Shown here: positions 1 through 8,610 of the stretch, piece by piece
How positions within the stretch are numbered: the stretch's first letter is position 1
How the letters are laid out: each line of letters begins with the position of its first letter
Notes under the pieces: generated by a model
What the model saw: only the letters and a program-made list of their open reading frames with translations
Told to the model about the DNA's origin: nothing
Database searches by the model: none
Source of the DNA: Hemicentrotus pulcherrimus
Lineage: Eukaryota; Echinodermata; Echinoidea; Camarodonta; Strongylocentrotidae
NCBI GenBank assembly: GCA_003118195.1
Contig: BEXV01001104.1
Coordinates: forward strand, 2,089 to 15,315
Length of the DNA: 13,227 bases
Direction of reading: 5' to 3'
Program-made: the position numbers and the translations under genes

Positions 1-99
1 GGGGGGGGGGGTGACTGCTTTTCACACTACCGGAAATACCCATAAAAAGACCATCGGTGTTTGGTCATTTGTTTTTCTCTTTTATAAAAAGTTTGAGGG

Positions 100-247
100 G
101 GCCTGAGTTAGTAGTACGCATGCGCGACTATAGTCTGCGAAAGTCGTAATCGTTAATCGTGCGCTGATATTGAGATTACTGTGTATTTTTTATTTAAATT
201 GATAGTGCAGTGCTCCTAACAAATTACTCAAGGGATTTTATAAACAG
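100..247 (+). promoter_or_regulatory. Putative TOR4A promoter and non-coding first exon
   Basis: This stretch is richer in CpG than most of the window. It contains TACGCATGCGCG (115-126), one base from the NRF-1 palindrome consensus. It ends in a strong-looking donor, AAACAG|GTAAGA, with the GT at 248-249. That donor could pair with the acceptor ending at 2786 to give a non-coding first exon and a 2.5 kb intron. No TATA box or mapped transcript start can be claimed, so the whole assignment is inference. Confidence 0.3.
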
Positions 248-468
248 GTAAGATATTAATCAGTGATTCTATCGTGCTATCGTGCCTATTAAATACTGTA
301 GTGAGCTCGCGAAGAACAGTAGTTGTCATTATTATCAAGAGAAAAATATGAGGCGAAAATATAAATTGGCATGTACACTGAATGTTGTAATAAGCTGTGT
401 CTTATCAATGGAACTGCGACATTATGTGAATGCGGTGAACTCCGTCGCAGGCGCACGGATTGCCATAG

Positions 469-534
469 CCGTCTGGTATATGGGTAATTCTTTAATAAAA
501 CTGACATTTGTCGATATTCCCCATACACAGACGG
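469..534. repeat. Imperfect hairpin, about 19-bp arms
   Basis: The left arm at 469-488 starts CCGTCTG and continues TATGGG, AAT. The right arm at 516-534 (ATTCCCCATACACAGACGG) is its near reverse complement. The loop is 27 bases. A few more outer bases (CATA) can also pair. It may be a small foldback repeat or simply a structured stretch; nothing proves that it is transcribed as a small RNA. Confidence 0.5.
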
Positions 535-896
535 TATGACCCTCATAGCCGCTATGTGTTGAAGATATCACGGCTAGATTTCAGCCGTTAGGCCACTCCC
601 ACAAACATGATAAATTGAGGAGAATTGCATCATCTTCAATTGCAGTAAAATTCTAGGCAATTGTCGATCAGTCCCTAAAAGTTCCCTTTTTACCTTTTTT
701 GAAGAACTTTTCATATGCATAGGTCCAAGGTACATATTTTCTTAATTCTTATCATGTGTGTTGCCATTCTGCCTGCCAATTATATGTTAGTGCATGCGAT
801 TATAACAAAAAAAGGATTTAACTTAGCGTCAGGGCAGTATCGTCTTATCGTACACCCGTAGACTGTATCTTCAACGTACAATGGCATAGGCGATCA

Positions 897-972
897 TTCA
901 GTCTCTATATCCGGAGGTCTAGTGGAGCCAGACGTAGTCTCAGTGGAACAACCCGACGATATAGAGACTGAA
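897..972. repeat. Perfect 15-bp inverted repeat with 46-base loop
   Basis: TTCAGTCTCTATATC at 897-911 is exactly reverse-complemented at 958-972. The loop contains no obvious repeat of its own. A perfect 15-bp match this close is unlikely by chance. Confidence 0.7.
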
Positions 973-1009
973 GCTTTTGGTCTAGTATTGCCACTGACCA
1001 TTAAAAGTC

Positions 1010-1335
1010 TACAATATACCAGTTTACGGTTACAACATTAACAGTGTGCATGCGCTGACATGGGCGCCATTTTAATTTACAAGTAAACAAACTGAATCGA
1101 CCTGGTTATCTGGTTATGCTTAATAAATAAAAATTGCGCCCATGCAATTGATGATGTGCCCGCATAACACGCAGCGCGCAGGCAGTGACGTCATCATCAT
1201 GATCATTATCATAATTTGCATGGGCCCAATCTTATTTACCATATAAACCACTGACCTAGAGGTCATTTGGTATGTTTACTCGTAAATTCAAATGGCATTA
1301 TAGACTCTAGCCGTAAACGGGTGTATTAGAGTGTG
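1010..1335. mobile_element. Long imperfect foldback (MITE-like) element
   Basis: The left arm (about 1010-1165) and the right arm (about 1200-1335) are imperfect reverse complements over most of their length. Matching blocks include GTTTACGG (1022-1029) with CCGTAAAC (1311-1318), and AATTTACAAGTAAAC (1073-1087) with GTTTACTCGTAAATT (1274-1288). A third pair is CGCCCATGCAA (1137-1147) with TTGCATGGGC near 1216. The centre is near 1180. There is no open frame, so it resembles a non-autonomous foldback. The outer ends are approximate. Confidence 0.6.
1186..1193. promoter_or_regulatory. Perfect CRE-type palindrome TGACGTCA
   Basis: An exact CREB/ATF consensus octamer lies at the centre of the foldback element. 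Whether it is used is unknown; it may only be part of the repeat. Confidence 0.3.
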
Positions 1336-1379
1336 TCCGGGCCGTGCAAGTAACAACATGTAATGACATACATTTAGAC

Positions 1380-2310
1380 TACTGTACTGTAGATCTAGTA
1401 CATGTATGAATACAAAACCCGAATTGTGGCCATTCAAATCACCACAAACTATCAGATTCTTGTGAAGTTATGCCGTGTTTTTTATAGCCTTTAGATTTTG
1501 TTAACTCTGTCTTTTGCAGGGATTGCAGAAGTTTACAATCGTGAACTGTGTGTGCATGTTAAACATTTGCATTCCATGCTTTGGAATTCCCACATGGTTC
1601 TGTATCTTGCATAGAATATCACTATTATATCTTGTATGTATATAATAACACACCCAACTCTGGGACCGGTGTTTCTGTTTCTCTTTAGATCCATTATAAT
1701 CCTGTGCGGATGAATGTCAGCTTTCGTCTTTAAATCATGTTTCTTGAATACATCATGAGGTTTTTCTGTTCAGATTATCAACATAATTTTGAAATTCATC
1801 CATGTGATGTAAAACCTTCTGCATTCCATAGCCATAGGGCAATGAGCAATCCTAGGATTGCATCATCTGTCTTGTTGGTCATTGTGTTCTTTCTTTATTC
1901 AGAAGAGCCGATAAAATAGAAGGTATTTCTTTGGTTCTATTTTGATGTTTAAAATCTCATTACTCTGTTCAGTTATTGTTTTCAAAATGTTGTCAAGTTT
2001 GTTTTCTGCTTTTTTGAGATATCACCTTGGCAAAATAAGCTATAAACTTTCATTAGTTGATTTGGTGCTTTCTGGTCTAATCGGATCATTGCTGGCAGCA
2101 TCAAAAGATGAAATAGGAGGAGGGTTTCTTGGGTTTTGCATGGTTGTGACTTGGTTGCATTCAGGGACGGTTTTGCTTTAATATGTTTGGCAGCCTCGGC
2201 GTAGGTGTCTCCTTTTACTTTAAGTATTTATTTCTATTCTTTATATTTAGGGCACCCTTGATATGCTGCTGAATGGGGGCCTGAACAAGTCAATTAACAC
2301 ACAGTCAAAA
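1380..2310 (-). pseudogene. Decayed non-LTR retrotransposon fragment (ORF1 tail plus ORF2 endonuclease)
   Basis: Translating the minus strand across frameshifts recovers a series of LINE motifs in the right order. ORF1 end: a CCHC-knuckle remnant HSAAYQGCPKYKE (HSAAYQGCP at 2249-2275), then VKGDTYAEAAKHIKAKP (2168-2218). ORF2 apurinic-type endonuclease: WNAEGFTSH (1802-1828), MDEFQNYVDNLNRKT (1759-1803), CIQET (1738-1752), NFCNPCKRQS (1504-1533) and IVCGDLNGHNS (1420-1452). Several stops and frameshifts separate them, and no reverse transcriptase remains, so it is inactive. The ORF1 knuckle with a YAEA motif and the EN signatures fit the CR1/Jockey group, though the clade is inference. It lies antisense to TOR4A. 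Confidence 0.8.
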
Positions 2311-2786
2311 CGTATTCCGGAAAATTTTTAAAAAGTAGTCACATACATATAGCACATCATACCATTAGAAAGGTCATTTATTCCCCTGCAATAATAATGC
2401 TACACTATGCTTTTCATAATAATCAAGAATTAGAAAGTTATTGCTATTTGATTCAACACAGACCATGACAAAGTTGACAAACCCCTCAAATGTGCCACTC
2501 TAAAATTAATGTGGCACAGGGGGGATTATCTGTGTGGCAGGAGAATACAGGTAGTTAAGATTTTATAAAAAGTTTGTAAGACTAATTTTGTGATTTTTTT
2601 CTTTTCTTGTTGAAGTACCTTTATCCACTATTACAAGTGAATTTGTACTACATGTAATTATATAAAGGTAGGGAATGCAGTCTTAAAAACAAGTTTAGGG
2701 AGATAGAAAGAAAGATCTGTGGCAACTGGCAAACACTTTATGCTTTCTTGACTTACTACAAGTCTTCCTTACATTCTTATTCACAG

Positions 2787-2817
2787 TTTGAATTCCTGAC
2801 AATCAGTACTGACAATA
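2787..2817 (+). other. Probable 5'-UTR segment of the TOR4A coding exon
   Basis: A good 3' splice site (polypyrimidine stretch, TTATTCACAG) ends at 2786, 31 bases before the start codon. This suggests that the exon starts here and is joined to a non-coding exon upstream. The in-frame TGA at 2797-2799 rules out an N-terminal extension from within this segment. Confidence 0.5.
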
Positions 2818-3358
2818 ATGAGTCTTCAGGCCTTCAGTCGCAGTACCACCACCACGACCACTCCCCCTCCCGTCTCCAGTTTAGACTCGCCAAGAAAGAG
2901 TTCTCCCATCATGCTCCTCTCTGGCAGCAGAAAGGGGCATTACACCTCAGGTAATGACTGCTTGGCTCTGATGTGGCCCAGCGCGGATGACGTCAACAAC
3001 CATTCTCTCTCTCCTGTTTCACCTTCGATAAAGACTCACTTGGGAGGAACCCTAATGGATAGCACTCATGAACACAATGATATGAAGATAAGCAGTCCAC
3101 ATGGAGAGGGTTCGGTGTCTCTGGACAAGACAACAGAAGTCTTGGTCTGTCCATCTGGGAAGACTATAGTGAGACTAAAGACATCCATGGAAGCTATTCT
3201 GCCGTCTCCAAGACATAGAGGGTCACCAAGTATGATCAAGCAACTGTCTCTTCCATACAGTCCTAGCTCAAAACCTTCTTCACATAGCTTTTTGAGCTCT
3301 GATTCTTCTCCATTTCCACACTCAAGAGGGATTGGTAGTTCTTCATTACATTTTCCAG
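2818..3358 (+). CDS. TOR4A: TOR4A coding exon 1 (Ser/Pro-rich N-terminal region)
   Basis: This exon gives residues 1-180 plus the first base of codon 181. It opens with a poly-Thr/Pro stretch (residues 9-17) and stays rich in Ser, Pro and His, with no recognised domain. The coding assignment rests on four things: 180 open codons, phase agreement with the next exon, a CAG|GTAACT donor at 3356-3364, and a pyrimidine-rich acceptor (TTATTCACAG) ending at 2786 just upstream. The region is too low in complexity to be recognised by homology. Confidence 0.75.
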
Positions 3359-6144
3359 GTAACTAATAATATAATGCACATATAATGCACATATAATGCA
3401 CTATCGATTTGTTGACTTTGTTACAAAAAGATTTTTTTGGAGGTCTGACTTTAAAGATAAAGACCAGTTATGGTCATGCGATTGCATTGTAAAAGAAACG
3501 TTGTGGAATCGATCAGAAAAGGTCGATCATCTATAAGTATTGGTGTGTACTGCAAGGTTTTGGAATCATCAAAATTATAAGAAATTTGGCCCAGTCTTGG
3601 TAAAGTTACAAGCACTGTACACAGAAAGATGTACATGTATATGGGACTACACGACACATGCGCGACACGTGCGTTATATCTTTCATGTCCAAGTATAGAT
3701 ATAATAATTTACCAAATGTATCAATTAGTAGGCTGTTTCTAAGCAAAATTTGTATGATCATGTATTAGTCACAACATATTCTTTCACATGATTGGTAATA
3801 AGAGCTTCCATTAAATTTTCTGAGAGGGGGGTGTTTCCAAAACTGGTCTTTACCTTTAAAAAAAAAAAATCATTGCAAAATTGATTTGATTTTGTCAATT
3901 CCATTGCACCATGTTTCAATTATCATGACTCTTGAAAGTATTACTTACATGTAAATCATTACATGGCCATTTCATCTGTATAAAAAAAAAAATCATTGCA
4001 AAATTGATTTGATTTTGTCTATTTGGTCTTGAAAGTTGTAAGGAAATGGATGCTTGTGTAATACAGTGTATGTAAGGGGGAAAACTAAGAACAATTTTTA
4101 ACAAGAATAACATTACTAATTTAAAACTTTAAAGACATTAAAGGTACATGTAATGCAAAGTTTTGGGAAATGTTGATAATTGGGTGGATAGTGATTCCTT
4201 ACAATTGTGATATGTTTGGATGCCCCTGTGGATGGTACATGTACACGTATTATAAGCACTAGACAATTTAGCCCCTAAAACACTCTGCTTTCGAGAAAAA
4301 TTGAACATAAAATTTTACCGGCGGTGCTCCCGGTAAATTTTGATACTGTAAGTTTCAAATAGCGCCTACGGCCGTACAATGGTAGCTGCGACCATGAAAA
4401 TCTCAGAATATGTAGTTGTGATAAATAATTTCCAAACGAGAATAGCTAATCGATCAATTTTAGTCAGGAATCATTGTTTCATAGCTTAATTAATATCTTG
4501 ACCTTGAGAGGGAGCTATACACCATAAAGAGTTTATTATTTACAATTTCATAACTTAAACTTGATTTCAACAGCGACAACGATTACTGAATGTTGTAAGA
4601 TCACATACATGTACATGTACATGTATGCTTCCAATATGTTCATTTGAACCAAATTCATGACCCCATACCAAAACTTTGTATTACCTTTAATGTTATCGTA
4701 ACTAAAGGTGTAATTAGAAATGAATTATACTTTGATCTCACATATAATCTTGCTCACATAAACCTTTTGAGCTGACTTGTCAGCATGGTTTTAGCATTGT
4801 TACATGCATAGAAAAATAAACAGTCAATTGTAGAAGGATGATGTTTTATTTCATGCTTAAATTGTAGGTCGCAGTCTTCTCTTTGATTCCAGTGACAAGC
4901 CATCTGGAGATACCTGTAGTATTCCATCATCTGCAAGATCATCAAGTCCAACCAGAGACATCAGCAGTGGAGGAGACACACCATTCTCCTCAATTAAGAA
5001 GAAAGGTCCTCGCAGGAGAAAGATTTCTGGAAAAGATAAGGGAGCCAAGGTGAGGTTTGCAGGAGGAGCTACAGAGATCTTAGAACAGGATCATCCAGAG
5101 GATGATCTCATGATGACTCACAGCCGTTGTCCTTGCTTCAAGTTTTTTATCATCATGTGCCTAGTAGTGCTTTTTTTCTCTGTGCTGTTCTACCTTAGCC
5201 TGTGGCTCGTTGCCCAGCATAGAGGGAGCCCTGTCATTATTGTTGGTGGAGAGAGTCTTCAAACAATCCTTCAGTCACACGTCTATGGACAGCCCATTGT
5301 TGTTTCACTCCTACCGCAGTTGCTTTCAGGAATCCTTGCAGAAGATGTAAGGGATAGAACAATGGTTCTGATGTTTCATGGACAGTCAGGTGTGGGTAAA
5401 ACGTTTGTGGCTGAACTTATTGGAAAGAAGATGTTCCCAGAGCAAGCACAATCTCAGTGTGTTCACAAGTTCCTTCCATCGTTCCTAGAGGTCAGGGAGC
5501 GCCTTGTGACCACCTATGATTACTCCATTGCCTTTGAGGACTTCATTGATCAAGGGAAATCCAACTACAGGACATGTCCAGTAGGCTTGTACATCATTGA
5601 AGACATAGACTATGACAGTTCTTCCAGCCTCTTGGAGGCGATTGCATTCACTATACCTAGCATTCGAAAGAGACAAGCAGCCCAGGAGCAAAAGATGATC
5701 TTCTTTTTAATGACCAATTTACAAGGTGAAGCTTTAGGACATTACCTTCTATCACACATGAAAGAGGGCAAGAGAAGAGAGGATTTAAATTTGAGAGAAC
5801 TGGAACCAATCATGAAAAAGGCACCAACAGCTCAGATAAATACCGCAGATAGTGATGATGAGCAAGAACCAGAGGAACATGGGGTTCAGCGTCTTGAAGT
5901 CCACGACAAAATCATGGCAGTCGTGGATTACCACATTCCATTTCTTCCTTTAGAAAGAGAACATGTCATCTTGTGTATTCAGCAAACATTAAGCTGGAAG
6001 AATGCCACTCTGAATGAGAATGATATTCAGTGGATAGCAGATAAACTTGTGTTATACCCAGAAAACAATCCAATATTCTCTTTGTCAGGATGCAAAAAGG
6101 TTGAAGAGAAAGCCAATCTCATCTCAAAATATTCCCAAACATAG
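2818..6144 (+). CDS. TOR4A: Torsin-4A-like AAA+ ATPase, two coding exons (2818-3358, 4868-6144)
   Basis: Torsins are AAA+ ATPases of the ER lumen and nuclear envelope. Joining 2818-3358 to 4868-6144 at a CAG|GTAACT donor and a TTGTAG acceptor gives an uninterrupted 605-residue reading frame. Residues 1-240 are Ser/Pro/Thr-rich and probably disordered. They end in a basic stretch (KKKGPRRRK, 224-232), followed by one hydrophobic membrane segment at about 273-295. Basic residues before the membrane span suggest a cytosolic N terminus and a luminal ATPase. The AAA+ domain shows Walker A GQSGVGKT (352-359), a Walker B-like LYIIEDID with acidic pair E425-D426, sensor-1 MTNLQG (Asn464) and the torsin C-terminal GCKKVEEK (588-595, with Cys and Lys). 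The start ATG is the first in-frame AUG, follows an in-frame TGA at 2797-2799, and has A at -3. The membrane span and the GVGKT form favour torsin-4A over torsins 1-3. The N-terminal extension makes it longer than the human protein of about 420 aa. Torsin family is secure; the 4A assignment is likely. Confidence 0.88.
3451..3859. mobile_element. TTAA-ended miniature inverted-repeat element A (409 bp)
   Basis: The left end at 3451 reads TTAAAGATAAAGACCAGTTA, continuing TGG. The reverse complement of the right end (to 3859) reads TTAAAGGTAAAGACCAGTTT, continuing TGG. They match at 21 of 23 positions. TTAA sits at both extremes, as expected for a TTAA target duplication of the piggyBac type. There is no transposase frame, so it would be non-autonomous. 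The family is inference. Confidence 0.7.
3859..4019. repeat. 38-bp direct repeat, copies at 3859-3896 and 3982-4019
   Basis: Both copies have an A-run of at least 11 followed by the same 27 bases (TCATTGCAAAATTG and onward to TTTTGTC). They are 123 bp apart and the sequence between them is not repeated. The first copy begins exactly at the right end of element A. Confidence 0.85.
4138..4690. mobile_element. TTAA-ended miniature inverted-repeat element B (553 bp)
   Basis: The left end begins TTAAAGGTA, then has an extra CATGTA, then ATGCAAAGTTTTGG. The reverse complement of the right end reads TTAAAGGTA then ATACAAAGTTTTGG. Apart from the 6-base insertion only one of 23 positions differs. The ends resemble element A (TTAAAGGTAA...GTTTTGG), so the two are probably related. 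An internal short hairpin near 4310-4341 (ACCGG/CCGGT stem) is also present. Confidence 0.7.
4602..4626. repeat. ACATGT tandem run
   Basis: About four overlapping copies of ACATGT/GTACAT lie here. Shorter versions recur at 7341-7352, 8116-8131, 11668-11682 and 12197-12205. It looks like a genome-wide simple palindromic motif with no gene-specific role. Confidence 0.7.
4868..6144 (+). CDS. TOR4A: TOR4A coding exon 2 (membrane segment and complete AAA+ domain)
   Basis: The acceptor AG is at 4866-4867 and the first two bases complete codon 181. The frame stays open for 425 codons to TAG at 6142-6144. An acidic insertion (DSDDEQEPEE, about residues 507-516) lies between sensor 1 and the C-terminal small domain. 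Keeping the whole ATPase domain in one exon fits a largely unspliced ancestral torsin-4A gene. Confidence 0.9.
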
Positions 6145-6227
6145 TATTTGAGAAAGTTAAGTTTTAAACTTGTATACCCCTTAGCAGCATTTCCTAGTGA
6201 ATAATGATTCTGAACAGAGCTTCAAGC

Positions 6228-6233
6228 AATAAA
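6228..6233 (+). terminator. Candidate polyadenylation signal for TOR4A
   Basis: AATAAA lies 84 bases after the stop codon. A second AATAAA at 7099-7104 would give a 3'-UTR of nearly 1 kb. The sequence does not decide between them. Confidence 0.4.
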
Positions 6234-6483
6234 AATAATTTCTTAGATGCAGTGATGGCCAATTCCAGAGTCAATGTAAACTGTGATGTTGGTGTAACTA
6301 ACAGTATGGGGCAGGGGTAAAAAAAAAATATTTACTACAATTTATTTGAGGTTTATATGTTATACACTGTATGTCACAAGTAGTGCACTTAACTCTCTAA
6401 ACCCAGTGTTCATGAAAAATCACACATTTTGCGGTAACTTGTCGTCATAACTACATGTAGAACCCTTTTGTGACCTTCTAGTT

Positions 6484-6507
6484 GGGGGTTGGGGGGGGGG
6501 GGGGGGG
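6484..6507 (+). repeat. G-rich tract (G5, TT, G17)
   Basis: A five-G run and a run of about 17 G separated by TT lie in the TOR4A 3' flank. The tract could form a G-quadruplex. The run length is also prone to assembly error. Confidence 0.7.
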
Positions 6508-7185
6508 TTGACACTGGTCTTGTTCTGTAAATGAAATACAGGGGTCTTATGTTTTGGGTAATTTACCTTGCATGGTCATCAGCTCAGAATACATGCAGGT
6601 TATTGTATTATCATATGACTTGGTTACTTTATAGGATCTTTTAGCATTTATAGTGCATCTAGAAGTGTGCACCGTACCAATGGTCCATAATACATATATA
6701 GCATTTCCCTCATCTCTCGTCTGGGAACTTGTCTTGTGCCAGTCTTCTGGTAACATAAATTGATAGACGGATGACTGGATGTTGATTTTTACCCAAATTG
6801 TCTAAAATCTGATCCGAAACCCTCTCTTTTCTTAGTTTTTGAATTAAGGAATAATACTTAGAAAATGTTAGACAGCAGAATATGAACTTACAACAAACAT
6901 TGTCAATATATTTGTTTTTCTTCCTCTACCACTCAACTAATTACATGTACCATTTGGAGCATTTGCTTGCCTTGACAAATCATCTTTCCCTGAGCCATTT
7001 TTCTTCATCAAAGTTAATACAATATACATTTGTATATCTGTCCATGTCTTGTGTGATTATAAATATTTATTGATATGTGTAGTATATGTATTATGTTGAA
7101 TAAAGCAAAGGTATATGAAATAATTGAAAACAGAATTCTTTACATGTGTAATCTATATATTTTGTGTTTGAAATGGGTAAATGAA

Positions 7186-7291
7186 TGGGCATGTCCACAG
7201 TATTTGCTTATACATCTCCCTATGTAAACCATAATATTTTGGGGAAACTTAAAAGACAAAGTGAGAAACATAAATACTGTGGACTTGCCCA
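7186..7291. repeat. Hairpin with 20-bp stem (one mismatch)
   Basis: TGGGCATGTCCACAGTATTT at 7186-7205 pairs with AAATACTGTGGACTTGCCCA at 7272-7291. The loop is 66 bases and AT-rich. It could be a minimal foldback transposon or a transcribed hairpin. No function can be read from the sequence. Confidence 0.75.
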
Positions 7292-8610
7292 AATGCAGAT
7301 GTACTGGTACTTGTAAAATGCATTCACACAACCAAATGTATGTACATGTACATGCAACATAAATAATTAAAAATTCAGAGAAACTTTTGAATCAGTACAA
7401 TTTAATTTAAAATCAATACATTAATATACAATATAAAATGAATAATTTAAATTTCATAAGTGTCTTTTATAACATGAAAAATGTATTATATCCACAAAAA
7501 AACTGAAGACAAAAATGTTGAATTCATTTCATAAAAAGGTGAATATTTTCAAAGAATTTTGTATGCACCTGTGAAATATAAAAAAAAAGTATCAAAATTG
7601 GAATACCTTCTTTACTAGAATAATACTGATCTTTCCACAAACAATCCTCATTGTAATTGAATTAAAGACAGAATCATACAATTTTTCCCCACAATGTTCA
7701 TGGTCTCGGAGTAAAAAAATAGATTAACCTTGGGTATTATGATCACGATTTTACCTCTAGAATATTTCATTTTAGCTCTAAATAATAACTGGGTTTTCTG
7801 ATACCACTTTTTATTTCAGATTTTATCTTACATTCTGTTTTGATCTTCTACCTTTTGTGTAATACTTATACACATGATACATTCGGCTTTAATGCCAATG
7901 AATGGAGTGAAATAAAATCTCGCTAAATTGATTCTCGGAATACTATTTTAAGAAAAATTTTGAGGGTACTTTATTTCACAGATATAAAATCTCTGATGTT
8001 ATCTGGAAAAAATGAATCACAGAATACCACCCCTGATTACAGATACCCGGTAACATATTTATATAATTTGTACTATATCTCACAATACCAATAAACAGTT
8101 TTTGAAGTCTTTCTACATGTACTTACATGTAATTCATTTTATGTTGTGTTACTTAGAGTTGCAGAAAATTAGAACTTTTCAAATCTACAATACCACTGTA
8201 ATACCCTGTGTAAAAGAGGTATTTTAGAAACATAAAACACACAAAATTGTGAAATTTACATTTTTTTCAAATTATGTACTGTAACATATTGATCCCACAC
8301 ACAGGATCCAGGCCCTGTTTTATAAACCTTGTATTCAATAACAAATCAAAATGATTGATACAAGCTATTAACATCATTGCACTTAATTAGTTACATGTAT
8401 GATCACATTTATTATACATGTACAATTGTGACCATTATTGATAAGGAGTTATAGTACCGGTAACTGATGTAGGCTCCTGAAATCATTTAATTTGATTGCA
8501 AGACTGAGAGAAAATTTGTAATACAATTCTAGCATATGATAGTGATACCAAGATTTATGAAACGGTGCCCTGATGATTAACTTGACAAAGTCCAGTATTA
8601 CCAGAATGCA

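Larger units (their letters stand above)
248..2786 (+). other. Putative 5'-UTR intron of TOR4A
   Basis: I found no host coding exon here. The two short overlapping open frames near 282-546 and those at 1737-2181 have no recognisable protein character. The contents are a hairpin at 469-534, a 15-bp-stem hairpin at 897-972, a long imperfect foldback at about 1010-1335, and an antisense decayed non-LTR retrotransposon at about 1380-2310. The intron limits depend on an unproven first exon. Confidence 0.3.
3359..4867 (+). other. TOR4A coding intron (phase 1)
   Basis: The intron is bounded by GT at 3359 and AG at 4867. It contains two TTAA-ended miniature elements (3451-3859 and 4138-4690), a 38-bp direct repeat between them and an ACATGTAC run. 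Short open frames inside it have no protein character. Confidence 0.75.

Noticed and set aside
1..11. G-run at the window start
   Set aside because: It could be a homopolymer or an assembly edge. Nothing can be inferred with no sequence to its left.
282..546. Overlapping 85-codon open frames on both strands
   Set aside because: They have no recognisable motif, no splice context and odd composition. The region contains an inverted repeat, which tends to produce mirrored open frames.
1737..2181. Hydrophobic plus-strand open frames of 60 and 79 codons
   Set aside because: They are antisense to the LINE relic, whose minus-strand motifs are far more convincing.
2748..2954. 68-codon frame overlapping TOR4A exon 1
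   Set aside because: It overlaps the 182-codon frame that splices in phase to the AAA+ exon. The upstream frame crosses the acceptor and leads nowhere.
3451..4113. Minus-strand open frames of 65-68 codons in the TOR4A intron
   Set aside because: They lie largely in miniature element A and the adjoining A-run direct repeat, and show no protein character.
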